DNA of 37,107 nt from Nitrospirales bacterium (GTDB lineage Bacteria > Nitrospirota > Nitrospiria > Nitrospirales > UBA8639). Shown here piece after piece: positions 14,705 through 22,179 of the stretch (position 1 is the first letter of the stretch; each line of letters opens with the position of its first letter). The notes under the pieces are model-generated. The model searched no databases, was not told where the DNA came from, and saw nothing but the letters and a program-made list of their open reading frames with translations. The stretch lies in contig JAJEJG010000021.1 in assembly GCA_022828225.1 (NCBI GenBank), positions 1 through 37,107 of the forward strand, in the 5' to 3' direction. Both the position numbers and the translations under genes were made by a program.

Positions 14705-15208
14705 TTATAGGTGAATTTGGTTCGTCAATGGCAATTCCATAAGGATAGCATCCTCATTCGGGTTCGTATAGTAGGACCGGCGGCAGCCGTATTGCCGAAA
14801 CCCCAAGGCCCGATACAGTTGCTGCCCCACGCTATTGCCGGCCCGGACTTCCAGGAGGGCCCGGGTCGTTCCTTGCGCGGTCCCCTCCTCAATGGCATGC
14901 CTAACCAGACGGCTCGCAATACCCAGACGCCGGCAATCCTGGCGCACGGCCAGATTCATCAGGCGCAACTCCTCAAAGACCACCCAGTAACAGATATACC
15001 CGAGGAGCGGCTTCGCAGAAGAAACCTCGCCGGCACGAAAAGCTCCCAGGAAGCGGCCGAAAGGATTCCCCTGCAACTCCGCCTCAAACATCCCCCGGGT
15101 CCACGGTTCCGAGAATGACTCCAGCTCAATCGCGAGGACGTCGTCCAGATCCCGCGTTTGAAACGGGCGAACGTCAAAATCGGGACAAGCTGAGGTTCGT
15201 GTCACCAT
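14705..15208 (-). CDS. rimI: Ribosomal protein S18 alanine N-acetyltransferase-like (RimI family)
   Basis: A GNAT-fold acetyltransferase of 167 residues. RPFQTRDLDDVLAIELESFSEPWT is the RimI-type N-terminus (split here only for naming the region: residues about 14-37), and the acetyl-CoA loop is CRRLGIASRLV (R/QxxGxG/A form). NSVGQQLYRALGFRQYGCRRSYY is the C-terminal strand and tyrosine helix, seen near residues 123-145. RimI acetylates the N-terminal alanine of ribosomal protein S18. The start is ATG 15208, 11 bases after the tsaB stop; a longer reading from 15280 would overlap tsaB with non-family sequence. The tsaB-rimI pair is a common bacterial arrangement. Confidence 0.88.
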   Translation of the reverse strand: MVTRTSACPDFDVRPFQTRDLDDVLAIELESFSEPWTRGMFEAELQGNPFGRFLGAFRAGEVSSAKPLLGYICYWVVFEELRLMNLAVRQDCRRLGIASRLVRHAIEEGTAQGTTRALLEVRAGNSVGQQLYRALGFRQYGCRRSYYTNPNEDAILMELPLTNQIHL

Positions 15209-15218
15209 CGTTGAATCA

Positions 15219-15920
15219 TCACGAGGACATTTGGCCGGTTTTAAGATCCCATTGGACTTCCGCATCCGAGCGTTGAACATAATGCGGCGAGATACGGGAG
15301 CCGGCGAATTTCCCTGCTTGAAACGCGTCCAAACTCGCCAGCCCGACGTGGTAGGCGGACGGATTCATCGATTCCGGCTCCCCACCAATCGCCATATCAC
15401 CCAACGTGTCCATGAGCACGCGCCGGTGACGCAGCCACCCCTCGCCAAACAGTACCGTGGGGCGGCGAATGGAATCCATCATGTTTTGAATCGTTCCGAC
15501 CCGGTCTTCCAGTAACCGAACCACGTGTCCGTTTTCCCATTGAAACTGCGCCCAATAGACTTCATCGGTTCGGGCTATCAATACGGGACACACGGGATGC
15601 CCGGAGGCCCTGTGACTCCACGCCATCGCTTCCAACGTCGGCACGGTGACCAGGGGCAAACCCGTGACCGTACGGAATCCTACCATAGTCGAAAGGCCCA
15701 CGCGCAAACCTGTAAAGGATCCGGGCCCCGCGGACACGGCGAGTCCCTCAAGCGCCGAGAACGGACACGACAGGGATGTCAAAAGGTCTTGAATGGCAGG
15801 AATCAGGGAACTGGCGTGTGAAGCACAGTTCTCCTGATTCCTTTCAGCCAACAGGACCGCCCCATCCATGATGGCCACACTTTGATACCGCGTCGCGGTT
15901 TCAACGGCCAGGAGTTTCAT
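15219..15920 (-). CDS. tsaB: tRNA threonylcarbamoyladenosine biosynthesis protein TsaB
   Basis: TsaB is the inactive ASKHA-fold partner of TsaD in making t6A at position 37 of ANN-decoding tRNAs. The 233-residue length is typical. Visible marks are MKLLAVETATRYQSVAIM at the start, HASSLIPAIQDLL, and the signature VSAGPGSFTGLRVG near residues 63-76. The C-terminus ends at ISPHYVQRSDAEVQW, near the usual P.Y.R. motif. ATG 15920 has GGAG five bases upstream. It is followed by rimI at 11 bases. Confidence 0.93.
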   Translation of the reverse strand: MKLLAVETATRYQSVAIMDGAVLLAERNQENCASHASSLIPAIQDLLTSLSCPFSALEGLAVSAGPGSFTGLRVGLSTMVGFRTVTGLPLVTVPTLEAMAWSHRASGHPVCPVLIARTDEVYWAQFQWENGHVVRLLEDRVGTIQNMMDSIRRPTVLFGEGWLRHRRVLMDTLGDMAIGGEPESMNPSAYHVGLASLDAFQAGKFAGSRISPHYVQRSDAEVQWDLKTGQMSS

Positions 15921-15965
15921 CGCGGCTCCAACGGTTCGCAGAATCCCCAGGATGACGCACCCGCA

Positions 15966-16790
15966 TCACCGGAATTCAAACTCCTTTCCGGACACCGGAA
16001 TATTCGGCACAAGCTCTGAAAATTTCAAGCTGACCGATCCCGCCGTCACGTATTCTTTCACCTCGATCGAAAAGGGCAGGATCACCGAAGCCGGTTGCTC
16101 CGGCGGTCCCACCTTCCGGTAATCCGAAGCCGTGAGGGTGACCAGCTTGTTCCCCTTGGTCGAATAATACTCGATGCCCTGAATCAGAGCCGAAGAGTGA
16201 TCCACCCACACGTGTTGCAACACGGAGACGTTCGAGGCATTACCGTGAGTGAGGGCCACGGTATACCGATAGGCCGTATCCGCCAACCGAACTTCGCGAA
16301 ACTGCTCTGCGGTCCATCGCAGTCTGCCAAGAAGCACGTCGACGGCACGCAAACTGAGTTGAACCGGAAGCCCCAGATTTCCGAGAGGACGAAAATCCGG
16401 CACGCGCCCGACAATGGGGTACAGGCGATCGGCCGTATGCAGGGAATACGGCCGGCCGTTCACCAGGAAATCGAAGAGCGTCCCACCGAATCGTGTAAAC
16501 CCTTTAATGCGAATGGATTGCGGGCGCTGGTAGAACAGCGTGCCTTGAACGCTGTGCGAAAAGGGAGAAAACGATCCCTCGACGTCGGCCTGAAACAACC
16601 CCTTTAAACTTGTGATGTTCGCTTCACGTGCATGAAGCGCTGCCAGCGCTTGTTCGGGAGTCAGCACGGGGGCCCGTGCCGGAGCCGGCTCGACCCGCGG
16701 TGCGGGAGCACGGCCTGCGCACGCCCCAAGACTGAGGCACAACACCCCGACGGCCACCCACCGCACGAAAGGGCGCCTGCAATATGACAC
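15966..16790 (-). CDS. Outer-membrane lipoprotein, LolA-like DUF4292 family
   Basis: The 274-residue protein has a lipoprotein signal with lipobox LGAC (cysteine at about residue 24), so it is lipidated and held in a membrane, most likely the outer one. A proline/alanine-rich tether follows. The body (ANITSLKGLFQADVEG..., FYQRPQSIRIKGFTRFGGTLFDFLVNG) is the LolA/LolB-like half-barrel of the DUF4292 family, thought to bind lipid or hydrophobic ligands. Translation starts at GTG 16790 with TGGAGG nine bases upstream. It follows radA by 21 bases and precedes tsaB by 45. No direct functional tie to those genes is evident. Confidence 0.8.
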   Translation of the reverse strand: MSYCRRPFVRWVAVGVLCLSLGACAGRAPAPRVEPAPARAPVLTPEQALAALHAREANITSLKGLFQADVEGSFSPFSHSVQGTLFYQRPQSIRIKGFTRFGGTLFDFLVNGRPYSLHTADRLYPIVGRVPDFRPLGNLGLPVQLSLRAVDVLLGRLRWTAEQFREVRLADTAYRYTVALTHGNASNVSVLQHVWVDHSSALIQGIEYYSTKGNKLVTLTASDYRKVGPPEQPASVILPFSIEVKEYVTAGSVSLKFSELVPNIPVSGKEFEFR

Positions 16791-16811
16791 GTCCGTGTAC
16801 CTCCACTACGG

Positions 16812-18182
16812 CTACGAAGCTGACGTTACGACGTGATCGAACACTTCCCCGACTTCGTGAACACCATAGAGTTCCATCCCGGGATTACTCAATTGCTTGG
16901 TCAGGTTCCCCTGCGGTAACACGCACCGTTGAAACCCCAGTTTCATGGCTTCACGAATCCGCAACTCGACTTGACTGACGGGACGGATTTCTCCTCCCAA
17001 GCCCACTTCCCCGATGCAGCACGTCTGACCGTCGAACGCCTGATCTCGAAAACTGGAAACGATGGCCGCGACGATTCCGACGTCAATCGCGGGCTCGTCG
17101 AGTCGAAGCCCGCCCACCACGTTGAGATACACGTCGTATCCGGACAGGTGCAATCCCAATCGTTTTTCCACCACGGCCAGCAACAACGCCACACGATTCA
17201 ATTCTATCCCATTCGCCATGCGCTTGGGCATCGCATATCCCGTGGCCGTGACCAGGGCTTGCAGTTCGACCAGAATCGGGCGACTCCCCTCCAGACTCGA
17301 CACCACGACCGATCCCGTGCTCTTGGCCGGCCGGCCCGCCAGGAACAGTTCGGACGGATTGGCTACCTCCTGCAATCCGCCGTCGTTCATTTCGAACACG
17401 CCGATTTCATTCGTCGCCCCGAACCGATTCTTTACGGCCCGCAGGATGCGGTAGGCGTGGCTCTTGTCGCCTTCAAAATACAAGACGGTATCGACGATGT
17501 GCTCGAGCAGTTTGGGACCGGCAATCATGCCCTCCTTCGTCACGTGCCCGATGACGAAAACCGGCACGCCCGTCCGTTTGGCATACCACATGAGTTGGCA
17601 CGCCACTTCCTGCACTTGGCTGATCGTGCCGGGGGCGGACGTCACCTGATCGGTGTAGACGGTCTGCACGGAATCCACGACCAAGGCCGTCGGACGAAGG
17701 GTTTCCGCCACCTTGAGTACGCCTTCGAGCGAGGTTTCCGTCAGGATGTACAGCGAGGGACTCAAAACGCCCAGACGATCTCCGCGCATTTTGATCTGTT
17801 GCGCGGATTCTTCGCCCGTGACGTAGAGCACCGGCGGGTTGCGCTGCTCAAGCCCATGCAGGGCTTGCAGCAACAAGGTGGTTTTCCCGATGCCGGGATC
17901 GCCGCCGACCAGGACAATCGATCCGGGCACGACGCCGCCGCCGAGCACACGGTCGAGTTCGGTCAAACCGGTGGCAAAACGGATCTCCTTGGTGACGGCC
18001 ACTTCATTGATCGGCATCGCGGATTCCCCGTCTCCGATCGTCTGCCGGCCACGCTGCCGAACCGTGGTTTCCTCTTTCAGGGAATTCCACTGCCCGCAAT
18101 CCGGACAACGCCCGGCCCACCGCGGCGATTGACCGCCACATTCCTGGCAAATGAAAATCGTGCGAGGCTTACCGGTTTTCAT
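16812..18182 (-). CDS. radA: DNA repair protein RadA
   Basis: RadA (Sms) is a RecA-like hexameric helicase that drives branch migration in recombination. The 456-residue protein has a four-cysteine zinc site (C12, C15, C26, C29), Walker A GGDPGIGKTTLLLQ, Walker B-like TALVVDSVQTVY, the RadA-specific KNRFG motif in RAVKNRFGATNEIG, and a C-terminal Lon protease-like domain (VGGLRLDEPAIDVGIVAAI). All regions expected for the family are present and the length is normal. Confidence 0.96.
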   Translation of the reverse strand: MKTGKPRTIFICQECGGQSPRWAGRCPDCGQWNSLKEETTVRQRGRQTIGDGESAMPINEVAVTKEIRFATGLTELDRVLGGGVVPGSIVLVGGDPGIGKTTLLLQALHGLEQRNPPVLYVTGEESAQQIKMRGDRLGVLSPSLYILTETSLEGVLKVAETLRPTALVVDSVQTVYTDQVTSAPGTISQVQEVACQLMWYAKRTGVPVFVIGHVTKEGMIAGPKLLEHIVDTVLYFEGDKSHAYRILRAVKNRFGATNEIGVFEMNDGGLQEVANPSELFLAGRPAKSTGSVVVSSLEGSRPILVELQALVTATGYAMPKRMANGIELNRVALLLAVVEKRLGLHLSGYDVYLNVVGGLRLDEPAIDVGIVAAIVSSFRDQAFDGQTCCIGEVGLGGEIRPVSQVELRIREAMKLGFQRCVLPQGNLTKQLSNPGMELYGVHEVGEVFDHVVTSAS

Positions 18183-18215
18183 AGGAGACGTGTGCCGCCG
18201 GAGAAACGTCGGCGC

Positions 18216-19070
18216 TTACAATTGTTTCCGGACTTCTTTCCATGAATTGACGATCAACGCACGTCGCGGATACTTCTTCTTTTCCCGGGGATCGGGAAAG
18301 ATGACCGTCTTAACCCGATTTTTCACCAACGTCCGAGCGAATGCCTGCGTTCGCCCGATAGCGGCTTCGATATTATCCCACCCACCTTCCTTCAACTTTT
18401 CCATAAACGCCAACAAGGCCTTTTCCTCCTGGGGAACCGTTCTCGTGATCCCAACAGGAAATTCATGCTGCCTCAGCCATGCACGGGTTTCATGCAAAGC
18501 CGTGCCCGGACGGTCATGCAGATAGACGACGTTGTAATAGAATTCGGCCAACTTGGACAGTTCATACGCGGCATTCTCCTGAGGCTTTCCCAATGCGCCG
18601 AGGCTCCCGATTCCGGCGAGCGCCGTCAACGGGTTCGAGTCACCTTGCTGAACGAGCACGGAACAATCCACCAATAAAAGAGGCCTGCGGCGTTCCCAGG
18701 ACGCCAGATTCCCCTTGCCTTCCGCAGACTCGACGCGCGGGCTGGATTCCACGGTTGCGACGATCTTGTGATTGCCCCGCATGTGGGTCTTGAATTCCAA
18801 AAATGCGCGGCCGTCGCCGCCGGTGAGCGCCGTCCCGGCATGCTGGCCTTGAACGGTAAAGATCACGGTTTCTCCACCCAGGCCTCTATTCCCCAATAAC
18901 CCTTTTTCAATCAACGCGGCTTTCAATTTCACGGAGGTCCCCGGTCGAGCCAGGATGTCTTCGACAAACAGGTGCCCTTTGGCTTTTTCCTGCGCCGCAA
19001 TCGTACCGGGGATGAGAAGGAAGCTGATGAAGATCGCCCGGAAGAATAAGAAGGGAAATACTCGGTTCAC
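18216..19070 (-). CDS. Secreted protein: Ig-like domain plus degenerate HAD/LNS2-like domain
   Basis: With the start at GTG 19070 (TTTAGGAAC eight bases upstream) the protein has 284 residues and a good signal peptide (residues 4-26, TIAAQ). Residues about 40-110 read like an all-beta Ig-like module (GTSVKLKAALIEKG... TALTGGDGRAFLEFKT). Residues 128-284 look like a HAD fold: LLLVDCSVL puts an aspartate (D135) at the nucleophile place, but the second acid is serine (S137), and later KTVIFPDPREKK could be the last strand. LNS2/lipin-like bacterial proteins have this kind of layout. Catalysis is doubtful. A longer reading to GTG 19130 adds a glycine-rich lead without support. The fold assignment is tentative. 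Confidence 0.55.
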   Translation of the reverse strand: MNRVFPFLFFRAIFISFLLIPGTIAAQEKAKGHLFVEDILARPGTSVKLKAALIEKGLLGNRGLGGETVIFTVQGQHAGTALTGGDGRAFLEFKTHMRGNHKIVATVESSPRVESAEGKGNLASWERRRPLLLVDCSVLVQQGDSNPLTALAGIGSLGALGKPQENAAYELSKLAEFYYNVVYLHDRPGTALHETRAWLRQHEFPVGITRTVPQEEKALLAFMEKLKEGGWDNIEAAIGRTQAFARTLVKNRVKTVIFPDPREKKKYPRRALIVNSWKEVRKQL

Positions 19071-19205
19071 GAAGAGGTTCCTAAAGAACGTCGCACCGCC
19101 GCTACCACCATCACCGGAATACTCTAGCACGTCAATTTCGGATAGATCCAGCCGGGACCTTCACGTCGTCAGGCCTGGCAACTCCTGGCAGAAAGTTCCC
19201 CGGCA

Positions 19206-19490
19206 CTAGCCGAGTTGACGTTTGCAAAGTTCTTCCCTGTACGTTTTTTCGTACAGTACGTCCCATTCCGAAGAACCCTCGGGTATCCGGCGGGAGTAAG
19301 ACTGCAGGCGGGACCGGACTAACCGGTGAATCTGCTCCTCGACGTTCATCGAGTCCGCGAGGATCCGCTTGATTTCCTTCAACGCTTGAGTAGCCGTTCC
19401 ACGAAGTTTCCCTTCAGACGTTCCTTGAAGAGCCTGAAGAATGACGTGTGAAAGATGGGTCTGCTTGTCGTCGGATAAGAGAGGGCCCAT
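19206..19490 (-). CDS. DUF507 family protein (second of a tandem pair)
   Basis: A 94-residue helical, charged protein. The layout of an N-terminal helix (DDKQTHLSHVILQAL), a middle helix with LKEIKRIL, and a C-terminal helix with SSEWDVLYEKTYREEL matches the DUF507 family, whose role is unknown. It lies 41 bases downstream of a second DUF507 gene, and the two are clearly paralogous in pattern (VE..IH/LH.+R.+L..Y... WDVLYEKTY / YQKMFTMVK). ATG 19490 has no clear ribosome binding site. A 34-bp perfect palindrome separates the pair. Confidence 0.8.
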   Translation of the reverse strand: MGPLLSDDKQTHLSHVILQALQGTSEGKLRGTATQALKEIKRILADSMNVEEQIHRLVRSRLQSYSRRIPEGSSEWDVLYEKTYREELCKRQLG

Positions 19491-19504
19491 GCGGCAACGT
19501 CGCG

Positions 19505-19538
19505 CCTGTAGGGATCAACGATCGTTGATCCCTACAGG
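19505..19538. repeat. Perfect 34-bp palindrome between the two DUF507 genes
   Basis: CCTGTAGGGATCAACGA is followed at once by its exact reverse complement. The inverted repeat covers the stop codon of the upstream DUF507 gene (19532-19534) and ends 15 bases before the start of the next. As RNA it would form a very stable hairpin in the intercistronic space. No T-run follows on the minus strand, so it is not a standard terminator. It could serve RNA processing, partial termination or protein binding. Confidence 0.9.
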
Positions 19539-19813
19539 ACCAGCCCGCGCTCCTTGACCAACTTGGTTTTCACCATCGTGAACATCTTTTGATAATCGGC
19601 CCGGCCGCTTTGAAACTCCTCGTCGTACTGTTTCAACAGCGTCCGGATTTCGGCATGAAGCCGGTCCTCCACGGAAAGCTCGTCGGTGATAGCTTTTCCG
19701 ACGCCACGGATCAACCGCTCTTTCGACCCGGAGACCTCCAGGAGCCCTTGTTCCTGCAAACGGTCCACGACCTCCGTTGCCAACGATTGAATGCGTTCTT
19801 CGGTGACTCGCAT
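19532..19813 (-). CDS. DUF507 family protein (first of a tandem pair)
   Basis: A 93-residue, helical DUF507 protein beginning MRVTEERIQSLATEVVDRL, a start typical of the family. It continues with SVEDRLHAEIRTLLKQY and YQKMFTMVKTKLVKERG, the most conserved part. Start ATG 19813 lies four bases after the stop of the cyclophilin-like gene; a longer reading from TTG 19828 would overlap that gene. Members often come in pairs of single-domain genes or as one double-domain protein, which agrees with the neighbouring copy. No function is known. Confidence 0.85.
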   Translation of the reverse strand: MRVTEERIQSLATEVVDRLQEQGLLEVSGSKERLIRGVGKAITDELSVEDRLHAEIRTLLKQYDEEFQSGRADYQKMFTMVKTKLVKERGLVL

Positions 19814-19817
19814 CCCG

Positions 19818-20207
19818 CTATGAAGCAACCTTTTCGACTTTCATCATCGTCGCACCGGCGGCTTCATGAAGCACCTTCGGGTCTCCGATCAATCGTCCGA
19901 CGACGTTCACCCGATCGGCCGGCACGGGATCTTCACCGATACTCATCGGGGTGCGTCCGAAAAAAACAGCCAATGCTCCGCCAAGCCCCCAATACGCGAC
20001 ATCGCCCACTTTCACGTTCGTCGTCGCGGTTTCACGGTGGTCCTTCACTCCGGGAAGCTGGCAATAAAATTCTTCCCCCCATTGATTCACCTTGGCTTCC
20101 ACCGGCAAAGCGTCATAGATGGCCTGCGCCGTCCGCGTCGGCTTCAACGCGGCTTCCACCGCCACGCCGCCGACCGTAATTTTAATCAGTTTCGGTTTGT
20201 CATCCAT
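19818..20207 (-). CDS. Cyclophilin-like-fold protein (TM1367/DUF369-like)
   Basis: A 129-residue beta-barrel protein. ITVGGVAVEAAL, TAQAIYDALP, VKVGDVAYWGLGGALAVFFGRTP and VNVVGRLIGD match the pattern of the cyclophilin-like family first seen in TM1367. Members share the cyclophilin fold but lack the catalytic arginine/phenylalanine set, and their role is unknown. The start is ATG 20207 with GGGGAG nine bases upstream. It heads a three-gene run with the two DUF507 genes, with gaps of four and 41 bases, so the three products may work together. Confidence 0.75.
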   Translation of the reverse strand: MDDKPKLIKITVGGVAVEAALKPTRTAQAIYDALPVEAKVNQWGEEFYCQLPGVKDHRETATTNVKVGDVAYWGLGGALAVFFGRTPMSIGEDPVPADRVNVVGRLIGDPKVLHEAAGATMMKVEKVAS

Positions 20208-20324
20208 TAACAAGTTCTCCCCATATTTCGATCATCAGACGACCCGGGAACGTGAAGAAGCATCGAGTCACTCCAACAGCTCGATGGAATTCGGAGCCTC
20301 TTTCCTACAGCACCTTTCCCAGTT

Positions 20325-20350
20325 GTCGGGTTACGCTGTGCCAACCCGAC
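20325..20350. repeat. Dispersed palindrome GTCGGGTT...AACCCGAC
   Basis: An eight-base inverted stem GTCGGGTT / AACCCGAC around ACGCTGTGCC, followed by CTACA. It has the same design as the TTGGATTA...TAATCCAA elements at 20902 and 36825 (stem, ACGCT.. centre, then CTACA). It lies between the DUF507 operon and the ParE gene. Confidence 0.6.
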
Positions 20351-20382
20351 CTACACCACTCAATAATTCGTTCTATCCCGTT

Positions 20383-20679
20383 TCATGAAAGATATCGATC
20401 TATTTCCAACGCACCGTGAAATACCCCGAGAATATCAATTGGCCTATCGGTCGCCAATAGATACGCAATTCTGTAATGCCCATAGAGCAATATACGAATC
20501 TCGCCTTCTGGTTCAGAGCGGTACGTATAACCTATCTCAGGATATTTCTTGAGCAATTGTGTTTTTTCATATATTCCCTCCACCACCCTAATGGCTGCAC
20601 GGGGATTGTCTTGGGCAACATAGTCGTAAATGTCCTTCAGCCACGTTTCGCCTTCATTTGTCCATCTTATCTCTGCCAC
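20383..20679 (-). CDS. ParE/RelE-type toxin
   Basis: A 98-residue toxin of the RelE/ParE superfamily. IRWTNEGETWLKDIYDYVAQDNPRAA is the usual first helix region (residues about 4-29), followed by KYPEIGYTYRSEPEGEIRILLYGHYRIAYLL and the C-terminal HGALEIDRYL; the R-ILLYGHYRI-Y strand pattern is that of ParE-like proteins, which poison gyrase, rather than of the mRNA-cutting RelE. Start GTG 20679 lies inside the last codons of the antitoxin gene (13-base overlap). Target not proven. Confidence 0.88.
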   Translation of the reverse strand: MAEIRWTNEGETWLKDIYDYVAQDNPRAAIRVVEGIYEKTQLLKKYPEIGYTYRSEPEGEIRILLYGHYRIAYLLATDRPIDILGVFHGALEIDRYLS

Positions 20680-20852
20680 GATCGAATACGGTGCTCCATT
20701 TGCTCATTTGATAGCACACGGCCTTTTCGGGAATCCGCAAGCCCACGCTCGACCATACGTTCGAACGTAAGTTCGCGCAGGATTTCCTCATAGGTGGCAT
20801 CATCAGGCTGGGACTCGATTACTTCCTTCATCTTCTCTTTTGCTATTGCCAT
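20667..20852 (-). CDS. Antitoxin of the ParE-type pair
   Basis: A 61-residue acidic and helical protein placed directly before the toxin gene, overlapping it by 13 bases. The reading MAIAKEKMKEVIESQPDDATYEEILRELTFERMVERGL (given here as one helical stretch of about 38 residues) is the pattern of small antitoxins that neutralise ParE-like toxins. ATG 20852 has AGAGG five bases upstream. No DNA-binding fold is obvious, so autoregulation may depend on the complex. Confidence 0.8.
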   Translation of the reverse strand: MAIAKEKMKEVIESQPDDATYEEILRELTFERMVERGLADSRKGRVLSNEQMEHRIRSWQR

Positions 20853-20901
20853 AGCACCTCTCCTCTGCTTAAGATATAACGTCGTAAAGCAGCGTTGCAG
20901 G

Positions 20902-20925
20902 TTGGATTAGCGTAGCGTAATCCAA
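20902..20925. repeat. Dispersed palindrome TTGGATTA...TAATCCAA, copy 1
   Basis: Eight-base arms TTGGATTA and TAATCCAA around GCGTAGCG. The exact reverse complement of all 24 bases occurs at 36825-36848. It sits in the gap between the nuclease-like gene and the antitoxin gene, two bases from the former's stop. Confidence 0.8.
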
Positions 20926-20926
20926 T

Positions 20927-21337
20927 TCATTCATCTCCACGACCTATTCTAGACCACGCTTCTCTAAACTGCTTTGCATCATAAGAAGTTGGTTGAAGCC
21001 AATACGATACCTTTCCATTTTTCTCTCCTCGATGTGCTAAAGACTTGACTTCTTCGGGAACCATTACAAAAACATTTGGCTCATGAGCCACATTGTTTAC
21101 TATAATCCAAAAATCACCCATTACCTTTTCGAGACTGTTGCCAAGAGGCACAGGATTTCTTTTCGATAACGCTTTAACCTGGACACCAATGAACTTGGTA
21201 TTGCTTTTGTTATAGGCAATAATATCTATGCCGCGAGCATTGCGTGCCGTTGGCATAACGTTCCACCCCATGCACGATAGCTTATAGCATGTGTAATACA
21301 TGCCCATATTTCCCGTGATTTGCGGGTTGGAGTTCAT
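20927..21337 (-). CDS. PD-(D/E)XK nuclease-like protein
   Basis: A 136-residue protein that begins NPQITGNMGMYYTCYKLSCMG, a helix of the kind that opens many PD-(D/E)XK nucleases. The core GIDIIAYNK..KFIGVQVKA supplies D38 and the Q53-x-K55 pair of the active site. This is the layout of archaeal-type resolvases and of many orphan restriction-like proteins. Start is put at ATG 21337; a longer reading from TTG/other start at 21391 adds 18 residues without support. The gene is AT-rich and stands beside a toxin-antitoxin pair, so it is probably an acquired gene. The substrate is unknown. Confidence 0.65.
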   Translation of the reverse strand: MNSNPQITGNMGMYYTCYKLSCMGWNVMPTARNARGIDIIAYNKSNTKFIGVQVKALSKRNPVPLGNSLEKVMGDFWIIVNNVAHEPNVFVMVPEEVKSLAHRGEKNGKVSYWLQPTSYDAKQFREAWSRIGRGDE

Positions 21338-21415
21338 CTTTCTTGAATTTCCCAAAAATCGACTGTAGCGTGTTGCCGAATCCGAACGCAAGAAACAAGG
21401 GGCTACGACTCAGTC

Positions 21416-22177
21416 ATGCTTGAATCTTCGTTTATTTTTCTCAAGGGCATCGGAGAAACCACGGAACGGCGTCTCTGGTCCGAGGGCATTACCGATTGGC
21501 GACAATTCCTTGAGACTTCGACTGCCCTGAACATCGGGCCGGCACGAAAAGCGCTGTATGATCGTGAAATTGAGCAAGCCCTGGACGATTTGCGACGTGC
21601 GCAATGGCGCAAGGTGGCCGGTCGATTCAAGACAGCCGATCATTGGCGGTTGTTCGAAACCTTTCGCAAGCGGACGGTGTTCCTGGATATCGAAACCAAC
21701 GGATACCCGGCCGGAGAAGGCGAAATTACCATGGTCGGCTTGTACGGTCAGCACACGATGACCACGCTGGTGCGCCACCAAAACCTGACGTTGGATCGCT
21801 TGCAGGATGAACTGTCCAACTATGACCTGATCGTGACGTTTTTCGGGTCGGGGTTCGACCTGCCGTATCTGCGGGCCAGCTTTCCCCGCCTGGCTCTCTC
21901 TCACGCCCATTTCGATTTGTGTTTCGCCGCCAGGCGCTTGGGCATGCGAGGCGGGTTGAAACATATCGAAGCGGAACTCGGGCTGTCTCGCTCCGACGAT
22001 TTACAAGGGTTGAATGGCTGGGATGCCGTCAATTTATGGCACGCATGGCAAGCCGGAGATGCGCGGGCCGGCGAGACCCTGCATCAATACAACGAGGCGG
22101 ACGTCCGCAATCTCGAGCCGCTTGCCGAATATCTGTATCAAGCCCTTCGCGACCGCCACGGGCCCGTCTGTAACTGA
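21416..22177 (+). CDS. YprB-like RNase H-fold exonuclease domain protein
   Basis: The 253-residue protein begins with a helix-hairpin-helix-like stretch (FLKGIGETTERRLWSEGITDW) that would hold nucleic acid. An RNase H-fold DEDD exonuclease domain follows: FLDIETNG (motif I, two acids), VTFFGSGFDLPYL (motif II) and YNEADVRNLEPL (motif III with the last aspartate). This is the YprB family, of unsettled role. Start ATG 21416 is in the short divergent gap after the nuclease-like gene. It is followed by the phosphatase gene two bases later, so both are one transcript. Confidence 0.85.
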   Translation: MLESSFIFLKGIGETTERRLWSEGITDWRQFLETSTALNIGPARKALYDREIEQALDDLRRAQWRKVAGRFKTADHWRLFETFRKRTVFLDIETNGYPAGEGEITMVGLYGQHTMTTLVRHQNLTLDRLQDELSNYDLIVTFFGSGFDLPYLRASFPRLALSHAHFDLCFAARRLGMRGGLKHIEAELGLSRSDDLQGLNGWDAVNLWHAWQAGDARAGETLHQYNEADVRNLEPLAEYLYQALRDRHGPVCN

Positions 22178-22179
22178 CC

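Noticed and set aside
16929-18245. Long plus-strand open frame of about 440 codons opposite radA
   Set aside because: Antisense shadow of a well-supported radA; no recognisable domain.
19505-19538. 34-bp palindrome as an intrinsic terminator
   Set aside because: No U-tract follows on the coding strand and another gene of the same family begins 15 bases on.
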